Below, in pieces: positions 8,492 to 17,960 of a stretch of 64,000 nucleotides of DNA. The translations under genes and the position numbers were made by a program. Under the pieces are notes generated by a model. The model did no database searches, was not told where the DNA came from, and saw only the letters and a list, made by a program, of their open reading frames with translations. This DNA comes from UBA5069 sp963773745. GTDB lineage: Bacteria; Chloroflexota; Anaerolineae; Caldilineales; Caldilineaceae. Location of the stretch: NCBI GenBank assembly GCA_963773745.1, contig CAVZCL010000005.1, forward strand, positions 1,674,001 through 1,738,000, written 5' to 3'. Position 1 is the first letter of the stretch; every line of letters begins with the position of its first letter.

Positions 8492-9527
8492 ATGAGTGAC
8501 CAGGACAAATCCACCCGTCGGCAATTTTTGAAGGTTGCAGCCATGGCAGGTGCAGGCACGGCTTTGGCCGCGTGCACGGTCCCTGTGGCTGCCCCGCAAG
8601 CTGGTGCAGCGCCTGCTGGTGCTGCAAGCATGCCTGAAGAACTCTATGGCATGGTTGTCTTCCTCAAGGGTTCCGAGTTCTTCAACTGGTGTTATCAGGG
8701 CATGGTTGACGCAGCGGCGCGCATTGGACCGCACGTCAAGACCGAACTGCAGGGGCCGGCTGAGTGGGACGCATCGCTCGAAGCGCGTGCCATTGACGAG
8801 CTGGCCGCCAAGGGCGCAGCCGGCATCCTCACCACCGCCGGTGATGCTGCCCCCATGGTGCCTTCGATCGACGCTGCTATCGATGCGGGGATTCCTGTAA
8901 TCACCTTTGACTCGGATGCGCCGGACAGCAAGCGCCTTACCTTTGTAGGCACCCAGAACTATGCAGCCGGTTACGCAGCCGGCGAGGCCATGGCCGAATG
9001 GCTGGCGCGGCGAGGGCAAAATCGCCATCTCAACCTTCCCCGGCCCAGATCACCTGGCGCGCCGCGTCCAGGGCTTCAAGGATGCCCTCGCCGCCAACGG
9101 CCCGAATATTGAGACGATTGAGATTAACGACGAAGGCAAGGTGGATGTGGCCGAGACGCAGTTGACCGCTGCGCTCCAGGCTGACCCCACCATCACCGGC
9201 ATCTTTGGCGCCCATGGCAACCCCGGCCCTGGCGCCGCTGCCGCCGTGCGCACCACCGGCATGCAGGGCAAGGTGCAGATCATGGCCTTTGACTTTGGCA
9301 TGCCCGTAATTGAGTTGATTGACAAGGATGAGATCCGCGCAACCGTTGGCCAGAACCCCTATCTCATGGGCTACACCTCCATGCTGCTTGCCTACGGCGC
9401 CAAGGTTCCCACCAGCGTTCCCTTCCCCTACGGCCTTGGCCCGTGCGTTTCGGCACCTGTCGACACCGGCGTCAACATTCTCTACAAGGACGACGTGCAG
9501 ATCTACAAGTCTGCGCCCAACTTCTAG
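8492..9527 (+). CDS. Sugar ABC transporter substrate-binding protein (Tat lipoprotein; frameshifted)
   Basis: Ribose/galactose-type periplasmic-binding protein (type I fold) that feeds the permease and ATPase genes downstream. The N-terminus has a twin-arginine signal (STRRQFLKVAAMAGAG) that ends in a lipobox (ALAAC), then an Ala/Pro linker. The mature part includes LKGSEFFNWCYQGMVDAA, ELAAKGAAGILTTAGD, GIPVITFDSDAPDSKRLTFV and, after the break, GKIAISTFPGPDHLARRV and TGIFGAHGNPGPGAAAAVR. One extra base near 9008 (GGCGCGGCGAGG) shifts the frame; restoring it gives a normal 345-residue protein. The ribosome-binding site AAAGGAG lies 6-12 bases before the ATG. Confidence 0.9.
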
Positions 9528-9533
9528 GCAACA

Positions 9534-9574
9534 GGCGTGAGCTTGCAGCGCCGGTTCGGCTGCAAGCTCACGCC
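9534..9574. terminator. Hairpin behind the binding-protein gene
   Basis: Perfect 16-bp stem (9534-9549 with 9559-9574) with a 9-base loop, 7 bases after the stop codon and without a T run. Within one operon this probably stabilises the upstream mRNA or attenuates transcription, so that more binding protein than transporter is made. Confidence 0.6.
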
Positions 9575-9585
9575 CGCTCCAGGCG

Positions 9586-9618
9586 CAGCAGGGAGACCGG
9601 CGGCACGTCTCCCTGCTG
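9586..9618. terminator. Second hairpin behind the binding-protein gene
   Basis: Perfect 12-bp stem (9586-9597 with 9607-9618), 11 bases after the first hairpin. The pair suggests partial termination or a 3' end protecting the binding-protein message. Confidence 0.5.
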
Positions 9619-9684
9619 TGCAGATGTTGTATGGGGTGCAGCCTGCCCCATCCCATGAGTGCCCTCAATCACGAGGATTCTGTT

Positions 9685-10692
9685 ATGTCTTCAACAACAA
9701 TGCCGGTGGCCGAAGGCTCGGCCATGCGCAATGCCGCCGGCCGCTTCTTCCGTTCGCGCACAACAACGCTGCTGCTGATCAACCTCTTTGTGGCCGTCAT
9801 CCTCGCCATTTTGCAGCCCCGCTTTCTCACCACCGACAACCTCAGTTCCATGCTCATGGGCATGACCTACGATCTGCTCATGGCAATGGGCATGACACTC
9901 ATCCTCATCCTGGGTGGCATTGACCTCTCGGTTGGCTCGGTGCTGGGCTTGACGGGCGTTGTCGTCACCATGTTGCTCAGCAACAAGATTGCTACCAGCG
10001 CCATTCCCGTGCCGCTGGCCGTACTCGCCGGTCTTGGGGTGGCTGCGGCTTGTGGCGCCGTCAACGGATTTGGCGTGGCACGCCTCAAGATTGCACCCTT
10101 CATCGTCACGCTTAGCATGTTCGCCATTGCGCGCGGCCTGGCGACGGTGCTCACCTCCGGTTGGTATGTCTCAGGCTTGCCTGATGCGTACTTGGTCATT
10201 GGACAAGGCTCGTTCCTCGGCATCCCCTATCCCATTCTGGTTACAATCGGCATTCTAGCCGTCTTCAGTTATCTGCTGGCGAAATGGAAGCCGCTGAACC
10301 AATCCTTCTTCGTAGGCCAGAACCCACCTGCTGCGGCGCTCTCGGGCATTCGCGTCACCTCGGTCACCTTCTCCGCCTACGTTATCTCGAGCCTGCTCGC
10401 CGGCGTGGCGGCCATCTTCATGACCTCGCGCCTTGCTATGGGCTTCTTCCAATTTGGTCTCGGCTCCGAACTGAACGCAATTGCGGGCGCAGTCATTGGA
10501 GGCGCCAGTTTTGCCGGCGGCTCGGGAAATCTGCTCGGTACATTTCTTGGTGTACTGCTGCTGGCACTGATTCGCAACGGCTTTGTGCTCCTGAATGGCT
10601 CGCCCAACTGGCAGGGCATTGTCAGCGGCGCGATTGTCTTCCTGGCGATTGCGGTGGACGCTTATCGCCGCCGCAATGAAACGCGTGAGTGA
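9685..10692 (+). CDS. Sugar ABC transporter permease (RbsC-like)
   Basis: Inner-membrane permease of the BPD_transp_2 family, 335 residues, with about eight to ten hydrophobic segments. Hallmarks are GMTLILILGGIDLSVGSVLG after the second membrane span, VNGFGVARLKIAPFIVTL, and GGASFAGGSGNLLGTFLG near the C-terminus. ATG 9685 is preceded by a weak GAGGA; an ATG at 9655 in frame is possible. The TGA overlaps a possible GTG start of the ATPase gene, which shows translational coupling. It forms a heterodimer or homodimer channel with the second permease at 12233. Confidence 0.92.
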   Translation: MSSTTMPVAEGSAMRNAAGRFFRSRTTTLLLINLFVAVILAILQPRFLTTDNLSSMLMGMTYDLLMAMGMTLILILGGIDLSVGSVLGLTGVVVTMLLSNKIATSAIPVPLAVLAGLGVAAACGAVNGFGVARLKIAPFIVTLSMFAIARGLATVLTSGWYVSGLPDAYLVIGQGSFLGIPYPILVTIGILAVFSYLLAKWKPLNQSFFVGQNPPAAALSGIRVTSVTFSAYVISSLLAGVAAIFMTSRLAMGFFQFGLGSELNAIAGAVIGGASFAGGSGNLLGTFLGVLLLALIRNGFVLLNGSPNWQGIVSGAIVFLAIAVDAYRRRNETRE

Positions 10693-10694
10693 TC

Positions 10695-12246
10695 ATGACG
10701 CCCACTTCCGAAGTATCCAATCCGATTGCAAAAACCGCAGGGCCAACATCAAAGAGTGTTGCCGCGCCCATTCTGGAAGTGCACAACATCAACAAGAGCT
10801 TCTCCGGCAACCACGTGTTGCAGAATGTGAGCCTGGCGGTGAAGGCTGGCCAGGTGCATGCCGTGGTCGGTGAGAACGGCGCCGGTAAATCAACACTCAT
10901 GAACGTGATTGGCGGCATCTTCAAGGCTGACAGCGGTGAAGTGCTGATTGACGGCAAGGTGGTTCACTTTGCCAACCCGCTGGACGCGATGCAAAGCGGC
11001 ATCAGCCTTGTGCATCAGGAGCTGAGCCTTTCGGCCAACATGGACCTGGCGCAGAACATCTTCCTGCGCCGCGAACCGGCCAACAGTGCAGGCTTCATCA
11101 ACTGGACGAAGCTCTACGACGAGACGTCGGCCATTTTTGCACGCCTGGGGCTGGACCTGGATCCACGCACGCTGGCCAGCAAGCTGAGTGTGAGCGTCCA
11201 GCAGGTGGTGGAGATTGCCAAGGCACTCTCCTTTGACGCCCGCGTGATTATCATGGACGAGCCTACTTCGGCCCTCTCTGAAAACGAGATTGAGCGCCTC
11301 TACGGGATTATTGACGACCTGAAGGCGCGCGGCATCGCGATTGTCTTTATCTCTCACAAATTGGATGAGGTCTTTCACCTGGCGGACGAAATCTCGGTGT
11401 TGCGAGACGGTCAGCTCGTCGGCACAGTGCGGACTGAGGCCACTGACCGCAACGCGATCATTCGCATGATGGTCGGTCGCGAAATCACCCATCTCTACCC
11501 GCCCAAGGCTACGCAAATCGCGGGCGAGCTCTTTCACTGTAGAGGGGCTGACGCGCGAGCCGTACTTCCGCGATGTCAGCTTCACACTGCGCAAGGGCGA
11601 GATCCTCGGCTTTGCCGGATTGGTGGGTTCGGGGCGCACTGAGGTCGCACGCGGTGTGTTGGGGGCCGACAGAATCGACGCCGGCGCGCTTTCCCTCAAC
11701 GGGACTCCGGTGAAATTCGGGTCTCCACGCGAGGCAATCGCCAAGGGTGTTTGCTACCTGACGGAAGACCGCAAGACGCTCGGCCTCTTCCTCAATCTGC
11801 CCATACGCCTCAACGTTGTCTCTGCATCGCTCTGGCGCTTCATTACCAGCTTGGGTTTCTTGCAGGAACGAAAAATCCGCGGCGAGTCAAAACGGCTGGT
11901 GGCAGAGGTTGAAGTACGCCCGCCGAATGATGAGCAGCTGGTCATCAATTTGAGCGGCGGCAATCAGCAAAAGACGTTGTTGGCCAAATGGCTCTGTGCG
12001 CAGCCCAAGGTGCTGATTGTGGATGAGCCCACCCGTGGCGTCGACGTCGGCGCCAAATCCAACATCCACGCCGACTTGCGGCGCATGGCCGACGCAGGCA
12101 TTGGCATGATCGTCATCTCATCGGAGTTGCCCGAGGTGCTGGGGTTGAGCGATCGCGTCGCCATCTTCCGCGAGGGCGAGTTGGTGACCATTCTGGAAGG
12201 TGACGAGGCAACGCAGGAAAAGGTGATGCACTATGCAACCAAGTAG
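10695..12246 (+). CDS. Sugar ABC transporter ATP-binding protein (RbsA-like, two ATPase domains; frameshifted)
   Basis: Cytoplasmic ATPase with two fused nucleotide-binding domains, typical of ribose-type importers. Domain 1 has Walker A GENGAGKST, signature LSVSVQQVVEIAKAL and Walker B VIIMDEPTSAL. Domain 2 has FTLRKGEILGFAGLVGSGRT (the degenerate second Walker A of this family), NLSGGNQQKTLLAKWL and VLIVDEPTRGVDVGAK. One extra T near 11533 (CTCTTTCAC for CTCTTCAC) breaks the frame between the domains. The start is either GTG 10689 or ATG 10695. Its 3' end overlaps the next permease gene by 14 bases. Confidence 0.92.
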
Positions 12247-13243
12247 CGTGCCGCCGGGCGGCATTCCCCAGACAACAGCCCCATCGCGCAGCCGCTTTGG
12301 CGGGCTCAGCGCCGGCTCCCTGCAGCAAATTGCGCTGCTCTTTGCGATTGTCGTGCTGGGCATCGTCATGCAGCTCTACTTCCCACGCTTCCTTAGCGCG
12401 CGCAACATGGAGGTGATGTTCACCAACTTCGTCTCCGAGGGCATCATGGCCCTGGGCATGACGATCATCATGATCACCGGTGGCATCGACATCTCCGTGG
12501 CGGCCACGCTGCAGTTCAGCGCCATCATCGTTGCAATGTTGCTGAATGCGGGGTTGCCTGTGCCGCTGGCGATTGTGATTACGCTCTTCGCCGCTTCACT
12601 CGTCGGCGTGGTCAACGGCACCCTCACCAACACCTTCAAGGTGCATCCCTTCATCATTACCATGGCGACGTTACTCACATTGCGTGGCGTTGGCCTGGTG
12701 ATTACGGGAGGAACCTCAATCAGCGGCTTGCCCGACTCTTTCACCATGCTGGGGCAGGACAAGTTCATGGGCATACGCATTTCGATGCTCATCTTCTTCT
12801 TCCTGGCGCTGATTGTCGGCTATGCGCTGCGTAACCACCGCTACTTGCAGCAGGCATACTTCATCGGCGGCAACCGGCGCGCTGCACGCATGTCGGGCAT
12901 CAAGGTGGAGCGATTCCTGCTCTTTGCATTCATCCTCAACGCCTTCCTGGCCGGTATCGCCGGCATACTCGTCTGCGCACAGTATGGTGCAGCCAGCGTC
13001 AGCTACGGCCAGAACGCTGAGTTCCGCGTCATTGCGGCAACGGCAATCGGCGGCACCAGTTTCAGCGGCGGATCGGGCACAATCCCGGGCACCGTGCTGG
13101 GCGTAATCTTCCTGGCCATGATCTACAACGCCTTCAATATGACCGGCATCAACACGTACTGGCAGGATGTCGCGATTGGCGTCATGCTGCTGGCCGCTGT
13201 CTTCCTGGGTGAAGTGCTCAAGCGGAGGCGCATCGCTCGCTAG
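12233..13243 (+). CDS. Sugar ABC transporter permease (RbsC-like), second copy
   Basis: Second BPD_transp_2 permease of the operon, 336 residues and strongly hydrophobic. Marks are MTIIMITGGIDISVAATLQF, VNGTLTNTFKVHPFIITMAT, LRGVGLVITGGTSISGLPDS and IAATAIGGTSFSGGSGTIPG. It starts inside the end of the ATPase gene. Two different permeases with one double ATPase suggest a heterodimeric transmembrane unit, as in some AI-2 or rhamnose-type importers; the sugar itself cannot be read from the sequence. Confidence 0.92.
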   Translation: MQPSSVPPGGIPQTTAPSRSRFGGLSAGSLQQIALLFAIVVLGIVMQLYFPRFLSARNMEVMFTNFVSEGIMALGMTIIMITGGIDISVAATLQFSAIIVAMLLNAGLPVPLAIVITLFAASLVGVVNGTLTNTFKVHPFIITMATLLTLRGVGLVITGGTSISGLPDSFTMLGQDKFMGIRISMLIFFFLALIVGYALRNHRYLQQAYFIGGNRRAARMSGIKVERFLLFAFILNAFLAGIAGILVCAQYGAASVSYGQNAEFRVIAATAIGGTSFSGGSGTIPGTVLGVIFLAMIYNAFNMTGINTYWQDVAIGVMLLAAVFLGEVLKRRRIAR

Positions 13244-13319
13244 GCCGACTGCGCACTGGCAGCACACTTCCCGCATTCTTCAATCATTCCTGCACGAAGT
13301 CCCTCAAAAGGAGAGGACC

Positions 13320-14510
13320 ATGAAAGAGTTTGCCTATTTTCAGCCTACCGAGATCCGTTTTGGCGCAGGCCGCCTAAGCGAAGTGGGTGGAGTGACCGCA
13401 CTGCTGGGTCGCCGCTGCCTCGTGGTGAGCATGCCCACCGCGCCCCATGTAACGCCTGTGGTCGACCGTATTCGCACCCTGCTGTCCGAAGCGGGCGTCG
13501 AATCGGCCCACTTTGACGGAGTCGTTGCAAATCCCACCACCGACTGTGTTTCGGCGGGGGCAGCCGTTGCCAAAGAGTTCGGCGCCGATGTTGTTCTGGG
13601 CGTGGGCGGCGGCTCCGCCATGGATACCGCCAAAGCGATCGCCGTGGAGGCTACCCACCCCGGCACCTGCTGGGACTATCTCTTCTTCAAGACGCCGCCC
13701 ACACCTGCCACGCTGCCCGTGGTTGCCGTCACCACGACGTCGGGCACAGGCTCGCAGGTGACGCAGGTTGCTGTCGTCACCCAGAGTGCGAGCAAGACCA
13801 AGTCGGCGCTCTACAACAACCTGCTCTACCCACGCGTGGCGATTGTTGACCCCGACCTGGTGGCGACGTTGCCTGCACACGTAACGGCCTCCACCGGCTT
13901 CGACGCCTTCACGCACGCCTTTGAGGCCTATCTGCATGTGGGCGGCTCTCCCTATGTAGATATCCTTGCCCTCGAAGCCATTCGCCTGGTGGTGACGTGG
14001 CTGCCGCGCGCAGTTAATAACGGGGCCGACGCTGATGCACGCGCCCATATGGCATGGGCCGATACGCTTGCAGGCCTCTGCATTGCCAGCGCGGGTGTCA
14101 CGCTGCCCCACGGCATTGGCATGACCATCGGAGGGCAATGTCCTCAGATCATGCACGGCGAGGCGCTGGCTGTCACGTACCCGGAGTTTACCCGTTACAC
14201 CGCGCCGGCTGCGCTCGAACGCTTTGCCACTGTGGGTCGCATCTTCCGTCCCGACCTCGCAGACGCTCCCGACGCTGAGGCAGCCGACGTCTGCTGCGTT
14301 GAAATTGACCGCTTCCTGCAGCGCATTGGCATGTGGCTGAGCCTGAAGCAATTGGGCGCAAGCGAGGCCGACGTGGTCGAGATTGCAGACCACAGCCAGG
14401 TGCTTCCCGATTACAAGAACAACCCGCGTGTCGCAACGCGCGACGAAATCTACGCCATGCTTGAGCGCAGTTACGAGCGCGCACCCGTAGCCGTACCAGC
14501 AGGAGCTTGA
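13320..14510 (+). CDS. Iron-containing alcohol dehydrogenase family protein
   Basis: NAD(P)-dependent group III dehydrogenase, 396 residues, that would oxidise or reduce an alcohol/aldehyde derived from the imported compound. The cofactor loop GVGGGSAMDTAKAIA (residues 94-108) is intact. The four metal ligands of the family are present: Asp195 and His199 in GFDAFTHAFEAY, His264 in LPHGIGMTIGG and His279 in IMHGEA. Other marks are PVVAVTTTSGTGSQVT and NPTTDCVSAG. A good ribosome-binding site (AAGGAGAGG) precedes ATG 13320. The position between a sugar importer and an RbsD-like gene points to a sugar or polyol catabolic role such as a lactaldehyde or glycerol-type step, which is inference. Confidence 0.93.
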   Translation: MKEFAYFQPTEIRFGAGRLSEVGGVTALLGRRCLVVSMPTAPHVTPVVDRIRTLLSEAGVESAHFDGVVANPTTDCVSAGAAVAKEFGADVVLGVGGGSAMDTAKAIAVEATHPGTCWDYLFFKTPPTPATLPVVAVTTTSGTGSQVTQVAVVTQSASKTKSALYNNLLYPRVAIVDPDLVATLPAHVTASTGFDAFTHAFEAYLHVGGSPYVDILALEAIRLVVTWLPRAVNNGADADARAHMAWADTLAGLCIASAGVTLPHGIGMTIGGQCPQIMHGEALAVTYPEFTRYTAPAALERFATVGRIFRPDLADAPDAEAADVCCVEIDRFLQRIGMWLSLKQLGASEADVVEIADHSQVLPDYKNNPRVATRDEIYAMLERSYERAPVAVPAGA

Positions 14511-14511
14511 C

Positions 14512-14931
14512 ATGAAAGAAATCGGATTGCTCAACAGTGACATCGCCGACGTGATCTCGCGCCTGGGGCACATGGACGAAGTGATCGTCTGTGACGCAGG
14601 CTTCCCGATACCGCTGGGCGTGCGCACAGTGGATATTGCGCTGGCCGAGAATATGCCCACCGTGCTTGAAGTCCTCGATGTACTGCTGCGTGACTTCTCT
14701 GTGGAAGCGGTTGTGCTGGCCAAAGAGACGCAGCGCCACAGCCCCACCCGATTCAGCGCGATTGTGGAGAAGCTGGATGCGCAGGTGGCTGTCGAAACCA
14801 TCCCGCACACGGACCTTAAGCAGCGCAGTCGTACCGTCAAGGCCGTCATCCGCACGGGTGACTTCACAGCCTATTCGAACGTGCTGCTGGTATCAGCAGG
14901 CGGCCCGCGGTGGCACGTTGAGGCTCCATAA
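14512..14931 (+). CDS. rbsD: RbsD-like sugar pyranase (mutarotase)
   Basis: Small cytoplasmic enzyme of the RbsD/FucU family, which converts the pyranose form of ribose or fucose to the form used by the kinase or isomerase. The 139-residue length is normal. The family's active-site residues are visible: His20 in SRLGHMDEVIVCDAGFPIP, Asp28 in the same block, His98 in ETIPHTDLKQ, and Tyr120 and Asn122 in FTAYSNVLLVSAG. It starts one base after the dehydrogenase stop, so the two are in one operon. RbsD versus FucU identity was judged only by residues, so 'ribose-type' is a fair but unproven reading of the operon substrate. Confidence 0.9.
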   Translation: MKEIGLLNSDIADVISRLGHMDEVIVCDAGFPIPLGVRTVDIALAENMPTVLEVLDVLLRDFSVEAVVLAKETQRHSPTRFSAIVEKLDAQVAVETIPHTDLKQRSRTVKAVIRTGDFTAYSNVLLVSAGGPRWHVEAP

Positions 14932-15470
14932 CAGCTTCCAAACCAAAGCAGGGCACCCCCAGCTCGGCCGAAGTTGGGCAGTAGACTGTGCGTACATGAT
15001 GTGTGACTGGCGGAGATGATCGCCGGCGTTTCTTGTAGTGAGCCTCTGAAATTGGGAGCCTCGCTGCGTTGCTTGCAACGCGTTTGGTTCATCGCTGATT
15101 GGTGAGAGGCCCTGGACAAGCTCCAGGGCCTCTCACCAATCAGAAACTCGCGCCGGCCGCGGCCAACCACATCCAATTCCCGGCCCGTCTCCATGCGGAG
15201 AGGGGAGAAAAGTGCGCGCCGCAAAAAGTCATATCTTCCGGCGCGACGCTGTTGTTGTGCGCGCGACTGTGCGTAGAGAGTTTCGCGCATGAAGTGCTGT
15301 GCAACAGGCCGCATAAGCTCTGCAGGTTACGCAAACAAAGGCGGAACACAGATCGCAACCGAGCGAGCAACCATAGCCACGGATATCCGCTCGTTTATCT
15401 ACGTTGCATCGTTTATGAACCTCTTTCCGCTTATGTTTGCGTTCACCATGAGAGAGCCAAACCCTCCCCT
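14932..15470. other. Intergenic region without genes
   Basis: No plausible gene on either strand. The only clear structure is the hairpin at 15095-15143. Confidence 0.6.
15095..15143. terminator. Perfect 22-bp hairpin, probable operon end
   Basis: Positions 15095-15116 pair exactly with 15122-15143 around a 5-base loop. It lies about 165 bases after the rbsD-like stop. There is no T run, so it may be a fold-back repeat as well as a terminator. Confidence 0.5.
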
Positions 15471-15696
15471 AGGGCCTCTCAGAAGTCAGGCTGAGGTGTG
15501 GCAAGCGCCAACAGCAACCTCACCCCCGGCCCCTCTCCAGAAAATTCGGAGAGGGGAGCACAGCGCCGCCGTTATCGGTCACATCTCCGGCGTGACGGCA
15601 CTTGTTTTGCTCCCCTCTCCAATGTTCTGGAGAGGGGCCGGGGGTGAGGTTGCTGTTGGCGCTTGCCACACCTCAGCCTGACTTTTGAGAAGCCCT
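15471..15696. repeat. 226-bp fold-back element with 70-bp arms
   Basis: Positions 15471-15540 are the reverse complement of 15627-15696 with only 2 mismatches in 70. The inner part of each arm holds the string CCTCACCCCCGGCCCCTCTC, which recurs with changes at 24684-24734, 43433-43470 and 63738-63812. The outer part of the arms (a different sequence, including GGCTGAGGTGTGGCAAGCGC) is not shared with the other copies. The loop holds another pair of GGAGAGGGGAG / CTCCCCTCTCC. It ends 19 bases before the promoter of the next gene. Confidence 0.85.
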
Positions 15697-15715
15697 GATC
15701 CTCCCAAAAACCCTA

Positions 15716-15744
15716 TTGACAAATCGATTGAAAACGATTACAAT
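15716..15744 (+). promoter_or_regulatory. Near-consensus promoter with a cre-like operator in the spacer
   Basis: TTGACA (15716-15721) and TACAAT (15739-15744) are separated by 17 bases. TGAAAACGATTACA (15729-15742) lies over the spacer and -10 box and matches the LacI/CcpA-family consensus TGNAANCGNTNNCA. The next gene is a lacI-type regulator, so this is probably an autoregulated promoter. Confidence 0.75.
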
Positions 15745-15794
15745 AAGTCAATCCAGTTGTTTCGTCTTATACCAATGCCAAAACTTTCCATCCT

Positions 15795-16852
15795 TTGGAA
15801 AAGAGCCTTGTGGCTAGCATCGTCGATGTGGCAGCCAAAGCGGGCGTCTCCGTCGCCACCGTTTCGCGCGTCCTTTCCAACAAGCCGCACGTACGCCCGG
15901 CATTGCGCGAGCGGGTGCTTGCCGCAGTCGCGCAGCTTGACTACCAGCCCAGCCGTGTGGCCCGCAGCTTGCGCATGCAGCGTTCGCAGGTCATTGGCCT
16001 CATCATCGGTGATATCCAGAACCCCTTCTTTACGGCCCTTGCCCGCGCCGTCGAGGACGTTGCCCACAGCCATGAGCACGCCGTCTTTCTCTGCAACACC
16101 GACGAAGACGCCGAGAAGGAGCGACTCTATGTCGATCTCATGGAGGCAGAGCACGTTGCGGGCGTCATCCTTGCCCCCACGCAGGAGGTTAACTCGCCCT
16201 GCCGCTGGCTCGTCGAGTCGGGCATCCCCGTCGTTGCGATAGACCGGCGACTGCATGACCTCCAAGTGGATACAGTGCTGGTGGACAACGTGCATAGCGC
16301 CCATGAGGTGGTCCGCCACCTGATCGAGCAGGGCCATCAACGCATTGCTGCGATTGCAGGGCCGCCGACCACCACAACGGGCGCGAGCGGCTTGAGGGTT
16401 ACATAAAGGCAATGCAGGAGGCCGATCTCACCATCGATCCAACCTGCATTCGTCAGGGGTTGCATACCGAAGACGTTGGCATGCAGATGGCGTTTGAATT
16501 GCTCGACCAACCAAACCCGCCCGATGCAATCTTTGCAGCCAACAACCTGCTGGCCGCGGGCGTGCTGGCTGCCATGCACAGCCGCCACATGCGCGTGCCA
16601 GATCAGGTGGCGATTGCCGCCTTTGGCGAAGTGCCGTGGATGCGGCTCGTGAATCCGCCGATGACGGTCGTGCGCCTGCCAATTTACGACATGGGCGCCA
16701 CCGCGGCCAACCTCCTGATTGAGCGCATCAACCGTCGTGGCACACATGCAAGTGAGCAGCCTGCCGCGCAAGAGGTTGTGCTGCGTGGCGAGCTCTTGAT
16801 TCGCAATTCCTCGTTGCGCTCTGCGGCCACCAATGGCGCAGCGCAACCATAA
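15795..16852 (+). CDS. LacI-family transcriptional regulator (frameshifted)
   Basis: Cytoplasmic sugar-responsive repressor. The helix-turn-helix reads SIVDVAAKAGVSVATVSRVL with SNKPHVRPALRERVLAAV and LDYQPSRVARSLRMQRS; the effector domain has VIGLIIGDIQNPFFTALARA, DTVLVDNVHSAHEVVRHLIE and, after the break, PDAIFAANNLLAAGVLAAM and a C-terminal segment VNPPMTVVRLPIYDMGATAA. A missing G near 16379 (ACGGGCGCGAG for ACGGGGCGCGAG) splits the gene; corrected length is about 350 residues. The start is TTG 15795 or GTG 15810, since no ATG precedes the helix. It heads the cyclase / sugar-importer operon and probably controls it. Confidence 0.88.
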
Positions 16853-16871
16853 GCCTGAAGGAGATGAGCGC

Positions 16872-17861
16872 ATGGCCGTACCTGTATCGCCCTTCCCGCG
16901 CTACAGTTCGCTCCCTATCGATCCATCCAAGCCTGCGCGCTCCGCCTGGGGTGTCTTTGGCGACGATGATCAGGTGGGCACGATCAACCTGCTGACGCCT
17001 GAGCGCGTTGTCAAAGCCGCCGGCCTGGTGCGCAAGGGCAACGTCTTTTCGCTCAACTGGGAGATGGAAAAGCCGCACCCGCCAATCCTTGGGCGCAAGC
17101 CGCTGCACCACACGATTATCGACCTGACCCCGGGCACCGATGACTCGAAATGGGGCACGGACGACTACTACGACGGCTACTGGACGCAGTCATCTACCCA
17201 GTGGGACGCGCTCAGCCACATGCCGCACCCTGATCATGGCTACTACAACGGCGTGCAGCGCGCCGATATCACCGGCCAGGCAGACAGCCGCAACGGCATT
17301 GAGAACTGGGGACGGCGCGGCATTGCCGGCCGCTTTGTGCTCGCTGATGTGGCGCGCCTCTATGCCCAGCAAGGCAGGCCGATCGACGCGTCGCAGCGCG
17401 TTGAAGTTCCAATCCAGGATGTACAGGCCGCGCTTGATGCACAGGGTGCAAATCTGGAGGGTGGTGACATCCTGCTCATTCGTATGGGCTGGATTGAGTG
17501 GTACGACAACGCTTCCATGGAGACCCGCACCGCCATCTCCAAACTGGGCGGGCCCGAGTTGCAGGCCCCCGGCATCTCGGCGCACGAGAGCACGCTGGAG
17601 TGGCTGTGGGACAACCAGGTGGCCGCAGTGGGCTGTGATGTACCAGCGTTCGAGGCCATGCCCTACACGCCGACGGTTGAGGGCTTCCTTCATTTCCGCA
17701 TCATTCCGCTGCTTGGTATGGCCGTGGGCGAGATGTTTGCGCTCGACAAGCTGGCTGCGGACTGCGCTGCCGATCAGACCTGGGAGGGGCTCTTCACCTC
17801 GGCGCCCCTCAACAAGATGGGCGGCTCCGGCTCGCCCGCGAATGCGCTCGCGCTCAAATAA
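16872..17861 (+). CDS. Cyclase family protein (PF04199, kynurenine-formamidase-like)
   Basis: Metal-dependent hydrolase-type enzyme of the 'cyclase' family, 329 residues, longer than the typical 210-260-residue kynurenine formamidases. It starts SAWGVFGDDDQVGTINLL and LVRKGNVFSLNWEMEKP, usual for the long subgroup. The metal-site region reads TQSSTQWDALSHMPHP; classical members have HxGTHxDxxxH, while the long subgroup has QWD-LSH, so the first His is replaced. GRFVLADVARLYAQQG and ILLIRMGWIEWY match the central strands. AAGGAGAT 7-14 bases before ATG 16872 is a strong start signal. It is encoded between a lacI-type gene and a sugar importer, so it probably acts on the imported compound, for instance opening a lactone or amide. 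Substrate unknown. Confidence 0.85.
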   Translation: MAVPVSPFPRYSSLPIDPSKPARSAWGVFGDDDQVGTINLLTPERVVKAAGLVRKGNVFSLNWEMEKPHPPILGRKPLHHTIIDLTPGTDDSKWGTDDYYDGYWTQSSTQWDALSHMPHPDHGYYNGVQRADITGQADSRNGIENWGRRGIAGRFVLADVARLYAQQGRPIDASQRVEVPIQDVQAALDAQGANLEGGDILLIRMGWIEWYDNASMETRTAISKLGGPELQAPGISAHESTLEWLWDNQVAAVGCDVPAFEAMPYTPTVEGFLHFRIIPLLGMAVGEMFALDKLAADCAADQTWEGLFTSAPLNKMGGSGSPANALALK

Positions 17862-17960
17862 TTCCTGTAGCCAGACAAGTTGCACAGCTGGATTTGCTTG
17901 TCCGACCGTACCTAACCGTTCGCATAATCGACCAACCCACTTTCACACAGGAGGAATCCC

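Noticed and set aside
13374..14867. Minus-strand open frame of 497 codons
   Set aside because: Antisense to the iron-type dehydrogenase and rbsD-like genes, both with complete active-site residues.
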